DNA of 12,211 nucleotides from Planctomycetota bacterium (GCA_023135255.1 JAGLTN010000013.1:1-12211), one strand, 5' to 3'. Positions 1 to 7,038 are shown, counted from the stretch's first letter. Numbers and translations are program-made. Notes: a model not told the origin generated them from the letters alone.

Positions 1-458
1 GCAGCTTCTGCTGTTGTTAGATGCTGCTGGGCTGCGAAAGTTTGCAGTTTGCCTTTCAGCTCTGCGATTATGTGCTGCGTCATTCTTTTGCCCAGACCCG
101 GCAGTGACATTATTGTTTTTTCGTCGCCGTTCTCTATAGCAGAGGCGATTGTCTTGATAGGGATGCTCAAGGATTTGAGTCCTTTTTTTATTCCTATGCC
201 TTTAACGCTCGTAAATTTCTGAAAAAAGTTTCTTTCGTCAGCGTTTAAAAAGCCAACCATTCTTGGTATGAGGTTTCCGCCGCCTGGTGTGCCTTCGTAA
301 TATTCCATAGTGCAAAGCTCGATATCTTCACCGATCTTATTTGCCAGCGCCGCGATGCCGTAACCCGGCAGCATAAGCTCATAACCGACTGAGCCAACCT
401 GCACCATTGCACTATTTTCGTTCAGTTCTATTAGTTTGCCTTGTATCCAGGCTATCAT
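1..458 (-). CDS. ruvA: Holliday junction branch migration protein RuvA (3' end outside window)
   Basis: RuvA binds four-way DNA junctions as a tetramer and loads the RuvB motor for branch migration. The visible 152 residues begin MIAWIQGKLIEL and form the N-terminal OB-fold (about 1-65). Two helix-hairpin-helix motifs follow: SVKGIGIKKGLKSL at 84-97 and LPGLGKRMTQHIIAEL at 119-134. The C-terminal RuvB-contacting domain lies beyond the left edge, so the gene is cut by the window rather than broken. The ATG lies 3 nt after the ruvC stop, so it is the downstream partner of ruvC in the same transcript. The first hairpin carries KGIGIKK, a form I associate with planctomycete RuvA. No ruvB is visible; it may lie further left or elsewhere. 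Confidence 0.95.
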   Translation of the reverse strand, partial: MIAWIQGKLIELNENSAMVQVGSVGYELMLPGYGIAALANKIGEDIELCTMEYYEGTPGGGNLIPRMVGFLNADERNFFQKFTSVKGIGIKKGLKSLSIPIKTIASAIENGDEKTIMSLPGLGKRMTQHIIAELKGKLQTFAAQQHLTTAEA

Positions 459-461
459 ATT

Positions 462-959
462 TCAGCTTCCTGATATTATTAGATATTCGTTTATAGAATT
501 CACACAACAAAGCGTTGCAGCTATCGCGTCAGCTACATCGTCAGGCTCAGGCAACTCAGATAGAGACAGCAAAGTCTGAATCGTTCTTTGCATCTGTATT
601 TTCGTAGCTCTTCCATTGCCCGTTATCGATTTTTTTATTTTCGTTGCCGCAAAGCTTCTGACTTCAATGCCGGCTTCGGCACATTTTTGTAGTATAACGC
701 CCCTTGCGTGTCCCATCAATATCGAAGTTTTGGGATGTTGATAATGTGAGTACAATTCTTCGACAGCAACGACGTCAGGGGTAAATCTCTCAAGTATCGA
801 ACCAATATCGGCGGCGATCTGGTTTAATCGCAGGGGCATATCTTTTTTTCTGTCGGTTTTGAAAATACCAGCTTCGATAAGGGACATTTGGTTCTGGTCG
901 TTATCAAGAACCGCGTATCCGCATATATGTAATCCCGGGTCTATGCCGAGTATTCTCAT
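462..959 (-). CDS. ruvC: Crossover junction endodeoxyribonuclease RuvC
   Basis: RuvC is the dimeric resolvase that nicks Holliday junctions symmetrically, acting with RuvAB. The 165-residue protein is of normal family length and has an RNase H-like fold. The four expected acidic metal ligands can be placed: D7 in GIDPG, E67 in VAVEELY, and D141 and D144 in DDVADAIAAT. The segment after the second acidic residue reads SHYQHPKTSILMGHARG instead of the enterobacterial form with an Asn before the Lys-Thr. I regard this as a normal planctomycete-type variant. The start ATG overlaps the cysS stop as ATGA, and the ruvA ATG follows the TGA stop by 3 nt, so cysS, ruvC and ruvA are probably translationally coupled. 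Its presence beside ruvA supports a conventional resolution pathway. Confidence 0.96.
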   Translation of the reverse strand: MRILGIDPGLHICGYAVLDNDQNQMSLIEAGIFKTDRKKDMPLRLNQIAADIGSILERFTPDVVAVEELYSHYQHPKTSILMGHARGVILQKCAEAGIEVRSFAATKIKKSITGNGRATKIQMQRTIQTLLSLSELPEPDDVADAIAATLCCVNSINEYLIISGS

Positions 960-2434
960 TTCCTTCTCCAGATAGTCTCACCAGGCTTATCTTCAAGCAG
1001 AATTCCAATTGCATCGAGTTTGTCACGGATCGCATCGGCAGCAGCAAAATCTTTATCTTTTCTCGCCTGTGCTCTCTGCTCGATAAAAGTTTTCACCAGC
1101 TCATCGATAATTTCATCATCGCCCTGATTTGTTTCCGGGTATATTTCTTTTACGATCCCCAGCACATCACCGCCGAGCAGGCTGAACATATCATCGATCT
1201 TTATCAGCGTTGCGGAAGTTGTTTCTGGTTTTTCGATAAGCGAATAGGTGAGTTTGACAAGCTCAAAAATTACAGAAAGCCCAATCGAGGTATTCAGATC
1301 ATCATTCATTGCCGCTTCAAATTTTTTCTTAAGCTCGCCTAATTGTTCAGCTACTTTTGTGTCGGCGTCGCCTTGTTTTGCATTGGCTATCTGTTTTCTT
1401 GTAGTTTTAACAGCTTCGGTTATCTTTTCGTAGCCGCTCTGAGCTGAATGCAGTGAAGCATCCGAAAAATCAAGAGGGCTTCCGTAATGGCTGTTTAAAA
1501 TTAACTGCCTGGTTGCGATAGGGTCATAAGCCCTTGTCAATCTTTCGTGGGCTCCTGAAAAGACCTGCGATAAGGTTATAAAATTATTAAGGCTTTTGCC
1601 CATTTTCTGACCGTCAACTGTCACCATATTATTATGTATCCAGTAGCGGACAAACTGCACGCCGTTGGCAGCTTCTGATTGAGCAATTTCGCATTCGTGA
1701 TGAGGGAACTTGTTTTCAATTCCGCCGCCGTGAATGTCTATTGTTTCGCCGAGGTATTTTTGACTCATAACAGAGCACTCAATGTGCCAGCCCGGATAGC
1801 CCATCGACCATGGACTTGACCATTGCATGATGTGGTTAGGCTCAGCTTTTTTCCATAAAGCAAAATCTGCGGGGTTCCTCTTATCGGGTGAAACTTCTAC
1901 CCTTGCGCCGGATATCATTTCGTCAACATTTCTGCCCGAAAGTTTGCCGTATTCTTTAAATTTTGAGACATTAAAATATACCGAGCCATTAGATTCGTAA
2001 GCATATCCTTTTTCGATAAGGATTTTTACCATTTCTATCTGTTCGAGGATATGACCTGTTGCTCTTGGGCTTATATCGGGACGGAGGCAGTTCAGCTCGT
2101 CCATATCAGCAAAATAACTGCGGGTATAATATTCAGCAATTGCCATTGGGTGCTTATGTTCTTTGCGTGCCGCAACGTCGAGTTTGTCTTGGCCCTGGTC
2201 AGCATCATCTGTTAAATGGCCGACATCGGTAATGTTCTGCACATAAGTTACGTTGTAACCGAGATATCTCAGGTATCTTACGAGTATGTCGAAACTGATA
2301 TAGCTCTTTGCATGTCCGAGGTGTGCATGGCCATAAACTGTGGGCCCACAGACATACATGCCTACTTTGCCTTTCACCAGCGGTTTGAATTCATCTTTGC
2401 TTCTCGTCAGAGAGTTATATAATTTTAATGTCAT
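956..2434 (-). CDS. cysS: Cysteine--tRNA ligase
   Basis: CysRS is a class I aminoacyl-tRNA synthetase that activates cysteine with ATP and charges tRNA-Cys. At 492 residues it is full length. The HIGH signature is HLGH at 38-41 within GHAHLGHAKS, and the KMSKS loop is KMGKS at 277-281. Zinc ligands are expected at C29 (YVCGPTVYG), C220 (WHIECS), H245 and E249 (FPHHECE). The DALR-type anticodon-binding region and a C-terminal domain ending KPGETIWRRK follow. The segment GGGIENKFPHHECE differs from the E. coli GGGSDL-FPHHENE, but the metal ligands are kept. An AAGG ribosome binding site (2442-2445) lies 7 nt before the ATG, in the 23-nt gap after ispF. Adjacency of ispF and cysS is common in bacteria. 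The stop overlaps the ruvC start by 4 nt. Confidence 0.97.
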   Translation of the reverse strand: MTLKLYNSLTRSKDEFKPLVKGKVGMYVCGPTVYGHAHLGHAKSYISFDILVRYLRYLGYNVTYVQNITDVGHLTDDADQGQDKLDVAARKEHKHPMAIAEYYTRSYFADMDELNCLRPDISPRATGHILEQIEMVKILIEKGYAYESNGSVYFNVSKFKEYGKLSGRNVDEMISGARVEVSPDKRNPADFALWKKAEPNHIMQWSSPWSMGYPGWHIECSVMSQKYLGETIDIHGGGIENKFPHHECEIAQSEAANGVQFVRYWIHNNMVTVDGQKMGKSLNNFITLSQVFSGAHERLTRAYDPIATRQLILNSHYGSPLDFSDASLHSAQSGYEKITEAVKTTRKQIANAKQGDADTKVAEQLGELKKKFEAAMNDDLNTSIGLSVIFELVKLTYSLIEKPETTSATLIKIDDMFSLLGGDVLGIVKEIYPETNQGDDEIIDELVKTFIEQRAQARKDKDFAAADAIRDKLDAIGILLEDKPGETIWRRK

Positions 2435-2457
2435 CTTATTGCCTTGACAGAAAGTTC

Positions 2458-2973
2458 TTAAAGACTTCTTTTATATTTTTTCTTTATCAGTGCGATAGCA
2501 GTAGCAGCCATTGCGTCACCTTCTCCGATATCGCCAAGTCCTTCATTTGTCTTGGCTTTTATATTAACATCGCAAAAGTTTATGCCTAAAATACCGGAAA
2601 CGCACCTTTTCATCTGTCCTTTTACCGATGCCAGATTTGGTGCCTGGGCCTGGATAGTGACGTCTACGTTCACGATGTCCCAGCCTTTATCATCCAGCAT
2701 ATCTCTTACCACAGCCAGAAATTCTTTGCTGTCAGCGTCTTTATATTGCGGGTCAGTGTCGGGGAACAATGCCCCGATGTCACCATTGCCGCTGGCGCCG
2801 AGCAATGCGTCAATTATAGCATGTATTCCGACATCGCCGTCGCTATGGCCTTTCAATCCCATCGGGTAGGGGATGTATATTCCGCAAAGCATTAAAGGCC
2901 TGCCTGACTCGGTTTCGTGAATGTCGGTGCCGATGCCCACGCGGTAATCAGGTTTTGGTCTGTCATCAATCAC
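2458..2973 (-). CDS. ispF: 2-C-methyl-D-erythritol 2,4-cyclodiphosphate synthase
   Basis: IspF is the trimeric cytosolic enzyme that cyclises CDP-methylerythritol 2-phosphate to MEcPP in the MEP isoprenoid pathway. The 171-residue product has the metal-binding DxH at D17 and H19 (GTDIH), the GHSDGDV segment at 42-48, H51 as the third metal ligand and IIDALLGA after it. GDIGALFPDTDPQYKDADS and a late KAKTNEGLG motif are also present. The start is GTG, whose last bases form a GTGA overlap with the hisB TGA stop. No in-frame ATG exists before the conserved core, so GTG is preferred; it gives about 9 residues before the core. No ispD partner is visible. Tight coupling to hisB and proximity to cysS place it in the housekeeping operon. 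Confidence 0.96.
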   Translation of the reverse strand: MIDDRPKPDYRVGIGTDIHETESGRPLMLCGIYIPYPMGLKGHSDGDVGIHAIIDALLGASGNGDIGALFPDTDPQYKDADSKEFLAVVRDMLDDKGWDIVNVDVTIQAQAPNLASVKGQMKRCVSGILGINFCDVNIKAKTNEGLGDIGEGDAMAATAIALIKKKYKRSL

Positions 2974-3554
2974 AGCGTGCCCTTTGTGCTTGGAATATCA
3001 GTACCGGTTATTTTTACCGCTTTCGCCAGTGCCTGCCCAACAGCTTTGAATATAGCTTCTGCGACATGGTGGCTGTTGAGGCCATAAGGCACATTTATGT
3101 GCAGATTGAATTTACCGAAATTAGCAAAGCTTCTGAGCATTTCGTCAATGCACTCGACATCAAAATCGCCGATCTTTTCTGTATTGTATTTGACGTTATA
3201 GACAAAGCTTGCTCTGCCTGAAAGGTCTATCGCGACATTTGCGAGGGCATCTTCCATCGGCACAGAGCTGCTGCCGTAGCGGGTGATACCTTTTTTATTG
3301 TCTAATGCTTCATCGAGACATTGGCCCAGACAGATAGCGATATCTTCAACGCTGTGGTGAGCGTCAACTTCCAGATCGCCTTTGGCGGTTACGTTCAAAT
3401 CTATTTTGCTGTGCTTGCTCAGATGAGTCAGCATGTGGTCGAGAAAACCAACCCCCGTATTGATATCGTAACTGCCCGTACCATCGAGATTGATATCAAC
3501 AGTGATGTCAGTTTCATTTGTTTTTCTGCTTATTTTTGCGGTTCTGTTTTTCAT
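2970..3554 (-). CDS. hisB: Imidazoleglycerol-phosphate dehydratase
   Basis: HisB (IGPD) dehydrates imidazole glycerol phosphate to imidazole acetol phosphate, the substrate of HisC encoded just upstream. The 194-residue protein is the monofunctional form, with no histidinol-phosphatase domain. Signature motifs are GFLDHMLTHLSKH at 36-48, DAHHSVED at 64-71, RYGSSSVPMEDAL at 92-104, NSHHVAEAIFKA at 160-171 and the C-terminal PSTKGTL. The paired histidine motifs bind the two Mn ions. A strong AAGGA ribosome binding site (3562-3566) overlaps the hisC stop codon and sits 7 nt before the ATG. The stop overlaps the ispF GTG. Only these two his genes are here, so the remaining histidine genes must be elsewhere or outside the window. 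Confidence 0.97.
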   Translation of the reverse strand: MKNRTAKISRKTNETDITVDINLDGTGSYDINTGVGFLDHMLTHLSKHSKIDLNVTAKGDLEVDAHHSVEDIAICLGQCLDEALDNKKGITRYGSSSVPMEDALANVAIDLSGRASFVYNVKYNTEKIGDFDVECIDEMLRSFANFGKFNLHINVPYGLNSHHVAEAIFKAVGQALAKAVKITGTDIPSTKGTL

Positions 3555-3564
3555 AAGAATATCC

Positions 3565-4608
3565 TTATTCAGATAATATCTCTTTCAAAGCGTCGATCAA
3601 TGCCTGGTTTTGCCGGGTGGTTCCAACTGTTATTCTCAATTTATCACCCAGGCCGGGCAGATTTTTAAAATATCTTACATAAATATTTTTTTCTGCGAGC
3701 TTGTTATATATTTCATCGGCTTTCGGGTTTTGCGCCAATACAAAATTTGCTGAGCTATCCGGCACGACAAACCCCAAGGCCCTTAATTTTTCTGTGAGAA
3801 TCTTTCGGTCTGCTTTTACCTTTTCAACATTTTCTTTAAAGTAGGCCTGATCTTTTATCGCCTGGGTTGCAGCTTCTACTGCGACAGCATCTGTATTATA
3901 TGAATCTTTGACTTTCATCATTCCGTCGATGAGAGATTTACATGCGATCGCAAAGCCGAACCGGATGCCTGCCAGTGAATACCCTTTGCTCATTGAACGC
4001 AGGATTATTACGTTGTCGAAATCGTTTATCAGGCTGATGCAGTTGTCTTCGGCGAAGTCTACGTAGGCTTCATCTATGAGCAGCACCCCTTCGAGATTGC
4101 CTGCCAGCTGGGCGAGTTTGTCTTTGCTTATGTAAGTTGCTGACGGGGCGTTGGGGTTGCATACGATAGTCAGTGCCGCTCCAACGTTGGTTAGTTTTTC
4201 CGGTAGCTCATAATTGTTACTAAAAGGAACTTCGGCAACAGGAGCATTTTGGATATTTGCCAGTACGGGATAGAGGGAATATGTCGGCGTTGGATATGCT
4301 AAAGGCCTTAACGGGTCGCAGAACGATCTTATCGCGATAGTGAGCATATCGTCGCCGCCGTTAGTGCACATTATATTGTCAGGGGCGATGCTTAGAACCT
4401 GGGCAGCGGCTTGTCTGAAATCGTCGCCGGTGGGTTGCGGATATCGGCGGAGCTTTTCCGGGTCGATATTTGTCAGAGCCTGTATAACTTCAGGCGATGG
4501 CGGGTAGGGGTTCTCGTTGGTGTTTAGCTTTACTACGTCGGCAGCTTTAGGCTGGAATCCGGGTGTGTAGCCTACTGTTTTTTCAATGTTTTCGCGAAAA
4601 TAACCCAT
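3565..4608 (-). CDS. hisC: Histidinol-phosphate aminotransferase
   Basis: HisC is a PLP-dependent fold-type I aminotransferase that converts imidazole acetol phosphate and glutamate to histidinol phosphate. The 347-residue product starting MGYFRENIEKTVGYTPG has the usual length. It shows LNTNENPYPPSP near 28-39, the NPN segment at 151-153, IDEAYVDF at 178-185 with the cofactor-contacting D and Y, the Schiff-base lysine K208 in SMSKGYSLAG, and R216 in GIRFG. The frame stays open upstream to an ATG at 4785. That 59-residue extension is low complexity (PPPQTP) and lies upstream of the candidate promoter -10, so ATG at 4608 is chosen. A weak GAGAA lies before this start. It is the first gene of the left operon, and hisB follows after 10 nt. 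A related aromatic aminotransferase role is possible but less likely beside hisB. Confidence 0.95.
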   Translation of the reverse strand: MGYFRENIEKTVGYTPGFQPKAADVVKLNTNENPYPPSPEVIQALTNIDPEKLRRYPQPTGDDFRQAAAQVLSIAPDNIMCTNGGDDMLTIAIRSFCDPLRPLAYPTPTYSLYPVLANIQNAPVAEVPFSNNYELPEKLTNVGAALTIVCNPNAPSATYISKDKLAQLAGNLEGVLLIDEAYVDFAEDNCISLINDFDNVIILRSMSKGYSLAGIRFGFAIACKSLIDGMMKVKDSYNTDAVAVEAATQAIKDQAYFKENVEKVKADRKILTEKLRALGFVVPDSSANFVLAQNPKADEIYNKLAEKNIYVRYFKNLPGLGDKLRITVGTTRQNQALIDALKEILSE

Positions 4609-4617
4609 ATCTGTTCT

Positions 4618-4635
4618 CAAAATAATCAAAATAAT
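4618..4635. repeat. Perfect 9-bp tandem repeat (two copies) in the hisC leader
   Basis: On the plus strand CAAAATAAT occurs twice back to back at 4618-4626 and 4627-4635 (ATTATTTTG twice when read toward hisC). It lies between the candidate hisC -10 box and the hisC ATG, so it would be in the 5' untranslated leader. It may be simple AT-rich sequence. No function is claimed. Confidence 0.7.
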
Positions 4636-4648
4636 AATGCAAACCGGC

Positions 4649-4654
4649 ATTATA
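4649..4654 (-). promoter_or_regulatory. Candidate -10 box for the hisC-hisB-ispF-cysS-ruvC-ruvA operon
   Basis: Read on the minus strand the sequence is a perfect TATAAT, placing a start site about 33 nt before the hisC ATG. The matching -35 position (about 4672-4677) is only a T-run and matches TTGACA poorly. The site is supported by the -10 and its position alone. If real, it argues against translation from the upstream ATG at 4785. Confidence 0.5.
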
Positions 4655-4728
4655 CGAATATTTCCTCGCAAAAAAAAGGGAAGATTTCCGGAATATTTGC
4701 AGTTTAGATCGTAAGTTTTTGGTGATTT

Positions 4729-4821
4729 GGGGTTGGGGGAGGTAAAACGAGTGAAAATTGGGGTTTGGGGTGGTGGGTGAGCCATGGATTCGGTGTCTGT
4801 GCGGGGATGGTAGGCAGGGGG
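4729..4821 (+). other. G-rich tract with possible quadruplex-forming runs
   Basis: The plus strand carries runs of at least three G at 4729-4732, 4735-4739, 4760-4763, 4767-4770, 4775-4777, 4803-4806 and 4817-4821. A further run of six G at 4860-4865 lies inside the tpiA promoter spacer. TTGGGGTTGGGGG and TTGGGGTTTGGGG form an imperfect repeat. One loop of about 20 nt makes a canonical four-run quadruplex less compact. The composition is seen directly; any structural role is inference. Confidence 0.5.
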
Positions 4822-4852
4822 TTTGTTTTTTTGGTGTTTTGTTATAAAAGGC

Positions 4853-4881
4853 TGGTCAAGGGGGGTTGGAGTGGTTATAAT
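4853..4881 (+). promoter_or_regulatory. Candidate sigma70-type promoter of the tpiA operon
   Basis: TGGTCA at 4853-4858 (four of six matches to TTGACA) is followed after exactly 17 bp by a perfect TATAAT at 4876-4881. The predicted start, near 4888, gives a leader of about 38 nt. The spacer includes six consecutive G. No operator or attenuator is evident. Confidence 0.65.
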
Positions 4882-4925
4882 ATGCGGTTTTCAAAAATTT
4901 GTAATGAATTGAGCTGGAGATTCTT

Positions 4926-5687
4926 ATGAGAAAAGCTTTTATAGCAGGTAACTGGAAGATGAATACTGACGCATCTGGTGGTGCGGCGTTGGCAAAAGGT
5001 ATTGCTGAGGCAACTGACGGTATCGCGGGTGAGAGCGTTGATGTGGCGTTTTTTCCGCCTTTCGTTTATTTGCAGTCTGTAGTTTCAGCGGTTAGTTCTT
5101 CAAGTATTGGAATCGGCGGACAGGATATTTACTTTGAGGAAAAAGGTGCTTTTACAGGTGAGATATCCGCGGCGATGCTTAAAGATGTTGGCTGCGTTTA
5201 TGCACTTTGCGGGCATTCGGAGCGCAGGCATGTTATTGGTGAGAGCGATGAGCTTGTCAATAAGAAGGTTCTTGCATCTATTTCGGGTGGGCTTATGCCG
5301 ATACTTTGTGTTGGTGAGCTTATCGAAGAGCGTAAGGCAGAAAAGACTGAGGAAGTTGTCGAAAGGCAGGTTCGTGCGGGTTTGAAGGATGTTTCGGCTG
5401 AGAAGATGGCGGCTGTGACTGTTGCTTATGAGCCGGTATGGGCAATTGGGACTGGTTTGACGGCTACGCCTGACCAAGCACAGGAAGTTCATGCTTTCAT
5501 CAGAAATCTTCTGGCTGATATGTATGATGCGAAGCTGGCAGAGGAAGTAAGAATCCAGTACGGCGGGTCAGCTAAGGCTGACAATGCGGCAGAGCTGATG
5601 GGGCAGAAAGATATCGATGGTCTGCTGGTCGGCGGAGCAAGCTTGAAAGTTGAGGACTTTGCTGCTATTATCAAGGCAGCAGTATAA
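4926..5687 (+). CDS. tpiA: Triose-phosphate isomerase
   Basis: TpiA interconverts dihydroxyacetone phosphate and glyceraldehyde 3-phosphate in glycolysis and gluconeogenesis as a cytosolic (beta/alpha)8-barrel dimer. The 253-residue protein has the usual length. Catalytic residues are visible: N9 and K11 in AGNWKMN, H97 in CGHSERR and E169 in AYEPVWAIGTG. The last is followed by the flexible phosphate-gripping loop 6. The phosphate-binding YGGSAKADNA and LVGGASL segments close the barrel. GGAG at 4916-4919 lies 6 nt before the ATG. It is the first gene of the plus-strand operon, behind a good candidate promoter and divergent from hisC. Placement of tpiA just upstream of secG is also seen in other bacteria. 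Confidence 0.98.
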   Translation: MRKAFIAGNWKMNTDASGGAALAKGIAEATDGIAGESVDVAFFPPFVYLQSVVSAVSSSSIGIGGQDIYFEEKGAFTGEISAAMLKDVGCVYALCGHSERRHVIGESDELVNKKVLASISGGLMPILCVGELIEERKAEKTEEVVERQVRAGLKDVSAEKMAAVTVAYEPVWAIGTGLTATPDQAQEVHAFIRNLLADMYDAKLAEEVRIQYGGSAKADNAAELMGQKDIDGLLVGGASLKVEDFAAIIKAAV

Positions 5688-5727
5688 TTGTAGCCCTTAT
5701 ATGGGTTTAAAAAATTTGAATTGTTTT

Positions 5728-5734
5728 GTGGAGA
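5728..5734 (+). promoter_or_regulatory. Ribosome binding site deciding the secG start
   Basis: GTGGAGA lies 7 nt before the ATG at 5741 at normal spacing. An in-frame TTG at 5726 would overlap this site, so the ATG is the better start. Confidence 0.7.
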
Positions 5735-5740
5735 ACAAAC

Positions 5741-6112
5741 ATGACAGTTTTTCCGTTTTTGGCAGCAGTGCCTTTTTTGATGAAGATCGTAGCAGCGATA
5801 TGGATGCTTTGCTGCGTATTTCTGGTTTTGCTTGTTTTGATACAGAAGGGCAGAGGCGGCGGATTGAGCGCGACATTCGGCGGCGGCGGCGCCGGCGGAG
5901 TGCTTGGCTCTAAGACAGGTGACTTCCTGACGTGGGTTACTATTGCTTTGGTTGCTGTATTTCTGGTGCTTTCTGTAGTGATGGCGAAATTTTACAGACC
6001 TACAGTCAGCGATCCCGGCGGAGCAGGGCAGGCAGTGCCGCAAACACAGCAGATGCCACAGGGTCAGCCTGTGCCACCGGCGATGCCTGGTGGTGACGCA
6101 GGGACTAACTAA
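5741..6112 (+). CDS. secG: Preprotein translocase subunit SecG
   Basis: SecG is the small inner-membrane partner of SecY and SecE that assists SecA-driven protein export. The 123-residue product has two predicted transmembrane helices (about 16-34 and 63-83). They are joined by the family loop VLIQKGRGGGLSATFGGGGAGG, followed by VLGSKTGDFLTWVT, matching the SecG pattern of a Q-[KQ]-G, a glycine-rich stretch, then G-x-[TS]-G. After the second helix comes a hydrophilic tail of about 37 residues rich in Pro, Gln and Gly (87-123), which is not part of the conserved core. It lies 53 nt after tpiA, with yicC 34 nt downstream. The start is ATG rather than the TTG 15 nt upstream. Confidence 0.93.
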   Translation: MTVFPFLAAVPFLMKIVAAIWMLCCVFLVLLVLIQKGRGGGLSATFGGGGAGGVLGSKTGDFLTWVTIALVAVFLVLSVVMAKFYRPTVSDPGGAGQAVPQTQQMPQGQPVPPAMPGGDAGTN

Positions 6113-6146
6113 TTGTTTTTAGTGATCTTTATTAAGGCGTATAGCG

Positions 6147-7031
6147 ATGATTAATAGTATGACTGGCTATGGCTATGCTGAAGGGCAGTTCGAGGAAATT
6201 GTTTATACTGTTGAGATCAAGGCTGTCAATAACCGTTATCTGAAATATAGAGTGAAGCTGCCTGATAACGTGGCTTTTCTTGAAGGGCCTATCGAGGCTT
6301 TGCTTAAGGAGAAGCTTTATCGAGGAACGGTTAACTGTGTCATAAACTATAAAAATGCGCCGGCGACGGTGTTGTTTGACCTGGATGAGGAAGGGTTGAA
6401 GAGCTATGTTGAGAAGCTTAACGCTATTTCGGCTTCGCTTGATAATTGCGGACAGGTGGATGTTGCTTCTTTGCTGACTTTGCCCGGGATTATTGTGCCT
6501 GTGATGCCTGATGAAGAAACGAAAGAAAAACTGCGTAAGTTTGTATCGGAAATCGCATCTGAAGCGATCGATGAGCTTATTGAGATGAGACAGGTTGAGG
6601 GGCAATCATTGGTTGATGACCTTAAAGAGAACTGTAAAATAATAGCAGATGACCTTGAGCAGATAAGCAAGAAGATTGATATTGTATTGCAGCAGTATCA
6701 TGATAAATTGCAGAAGCGTGTCGAGGTTCTTTTGGCTAATGTTAAGCTTGAGCTTGATGAGCCTACGCTGGCAAGAGAGGTGGCGATTTTTGCTGAGAGG
6801 TCTGATATTTCAGAGGAATTGTCGAGGCTTGGATCGCATTTGAAACAGTTTGCTGAAAGCTGTGAAAAAGATGGCCAGGCCGGCAGGAGGCTTGATTTTA
6901 TTACGCAGGAAATGCTTCGTGAAGCTAATACGATCGCAAGTAAGGCGTGCGATACTGAGATCAGTCAGCTGGTGGTTGATATTAAGTGCAGAATCGACCG
7001 TATTAAGGAACAGGTGCAGAACGTAGAGTAA
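6147..7031 (+). CDS. yicC: YicC/YloC family endoribonuclease
   Basis: YicC-family proteins are cytosolic; E. coli YicC has been implicated in RNA degradation, and family members are now described as endoribonucleases. The 294-residue product has the expected length. It shows the N-terminal hallmark SMTGYG at 4-9, then EIKAVNNRYLKY, the downstream DEPTLAREVAIFAERSDISEE block and GRRLDFITQEMLREANTI. It ends in the characteristic CRIDRIKEQVQNVE. The middle is rich in charged helices and may be coiled coil. AAGG at 6134-6137 lies 9 nt before the ATG. The order yicC-gmk-rpoZ-coaBC matches the known arrangement around yloC in Firmicutes (which also has a small remA-type gene, absent here). This supports the assignment; the RNA substrate in this organism is unknown. 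Confidence 0.95.
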   Translation: MINSMTGYGYAEGQFEEIVYTVEIKAVNNRYLKYRVKLPDNVAFLEGPIEALLKEKLYRGTVNCVINYKNAPATVLFDLDEEGLKSYVEKLNAISASLDNCGQVDVASLLTLPGIIVPVMPDEETKEKLRKFVSEIASEAIDELIEMRQVEGQSLVDDLKENCKIIADDLEQISKKIDIVLQQYHDKLQKRVEVLLANVKLELDEPTLAREVAIFAERSDISEELSRLGSHLKQFAESCEKDGQAGRRLDFITQEMLREANTIASKACDTEISQLVVDIKCRIDRIKEQVQNVE

Positions 7032-7038
7032 TGAAACT

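Larger units (their letters stand above)
4609..4925. other. Divergent intergenic region between hisC and tpiA
   Basis: These 317 nt contain no convincing gene. They hold a candidate minus-strand promoter and short leader for hisC at the left side. A plus-strand G-rich stretch occupies roughly 4721-4821, and a good candidate sigma70-type promoter and ribosome binding site for tpiA lie at the right side. No riboswitch, T-box or His-rich leader peptide is recognisable. The reading frame that continues hisC upstream across this region is judged to be non-coding. Confidence 0.8.

Noticed and set aside
1736..1781. Altered CysRS zinc-site region (GGGIENKFPHHECE) as evidence of a different ligase such as MshC
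   Set aside because: The Cys, Cys, His and Glu ligands, the HIGH and KMSKS signatures and full CysRS length are all present, so this is a normal CysRS variant.
4609..4785. N-terminal extension or separate leader peptide upstream of hisC
   Set aside because: It has no His run, its composition is Pro-rich then hydrophobic, and a perfect minus-strand -10 box lies inside it. HisC homologues begin near the ATG at 4608.
5726..5728. TTG as the secG start
   Set aside because: The ATG at 5741 has a GGAGA site at proper spacing; the TTG would precede and overlap that site.
5688..5740. Possible terminator between tpiA and secG (AGCCC, 6-nt loop, GGGTT)
   Set aside because: The stem is only five pairs with one wobble and is followed by mixed A/T rather than a clean T-run. 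The gap is short and the genes look co-transcribed.
5650..5913. Arg-rich reading frame on the plus strand overlapping secG
   Set aside because: It is a frame-shifted shadow of secG: the Arg runs arise from the GGC-rich glycine stretch, and SecG is clearly recognisable in the other frame.
5489..6043. 184-residue minus-strand reading frame across tpiA and secG
   Set aside because: It is antisense to two well-supported genes, has no recognisable domain and has unusual Cys/Gln/His-rich composition.
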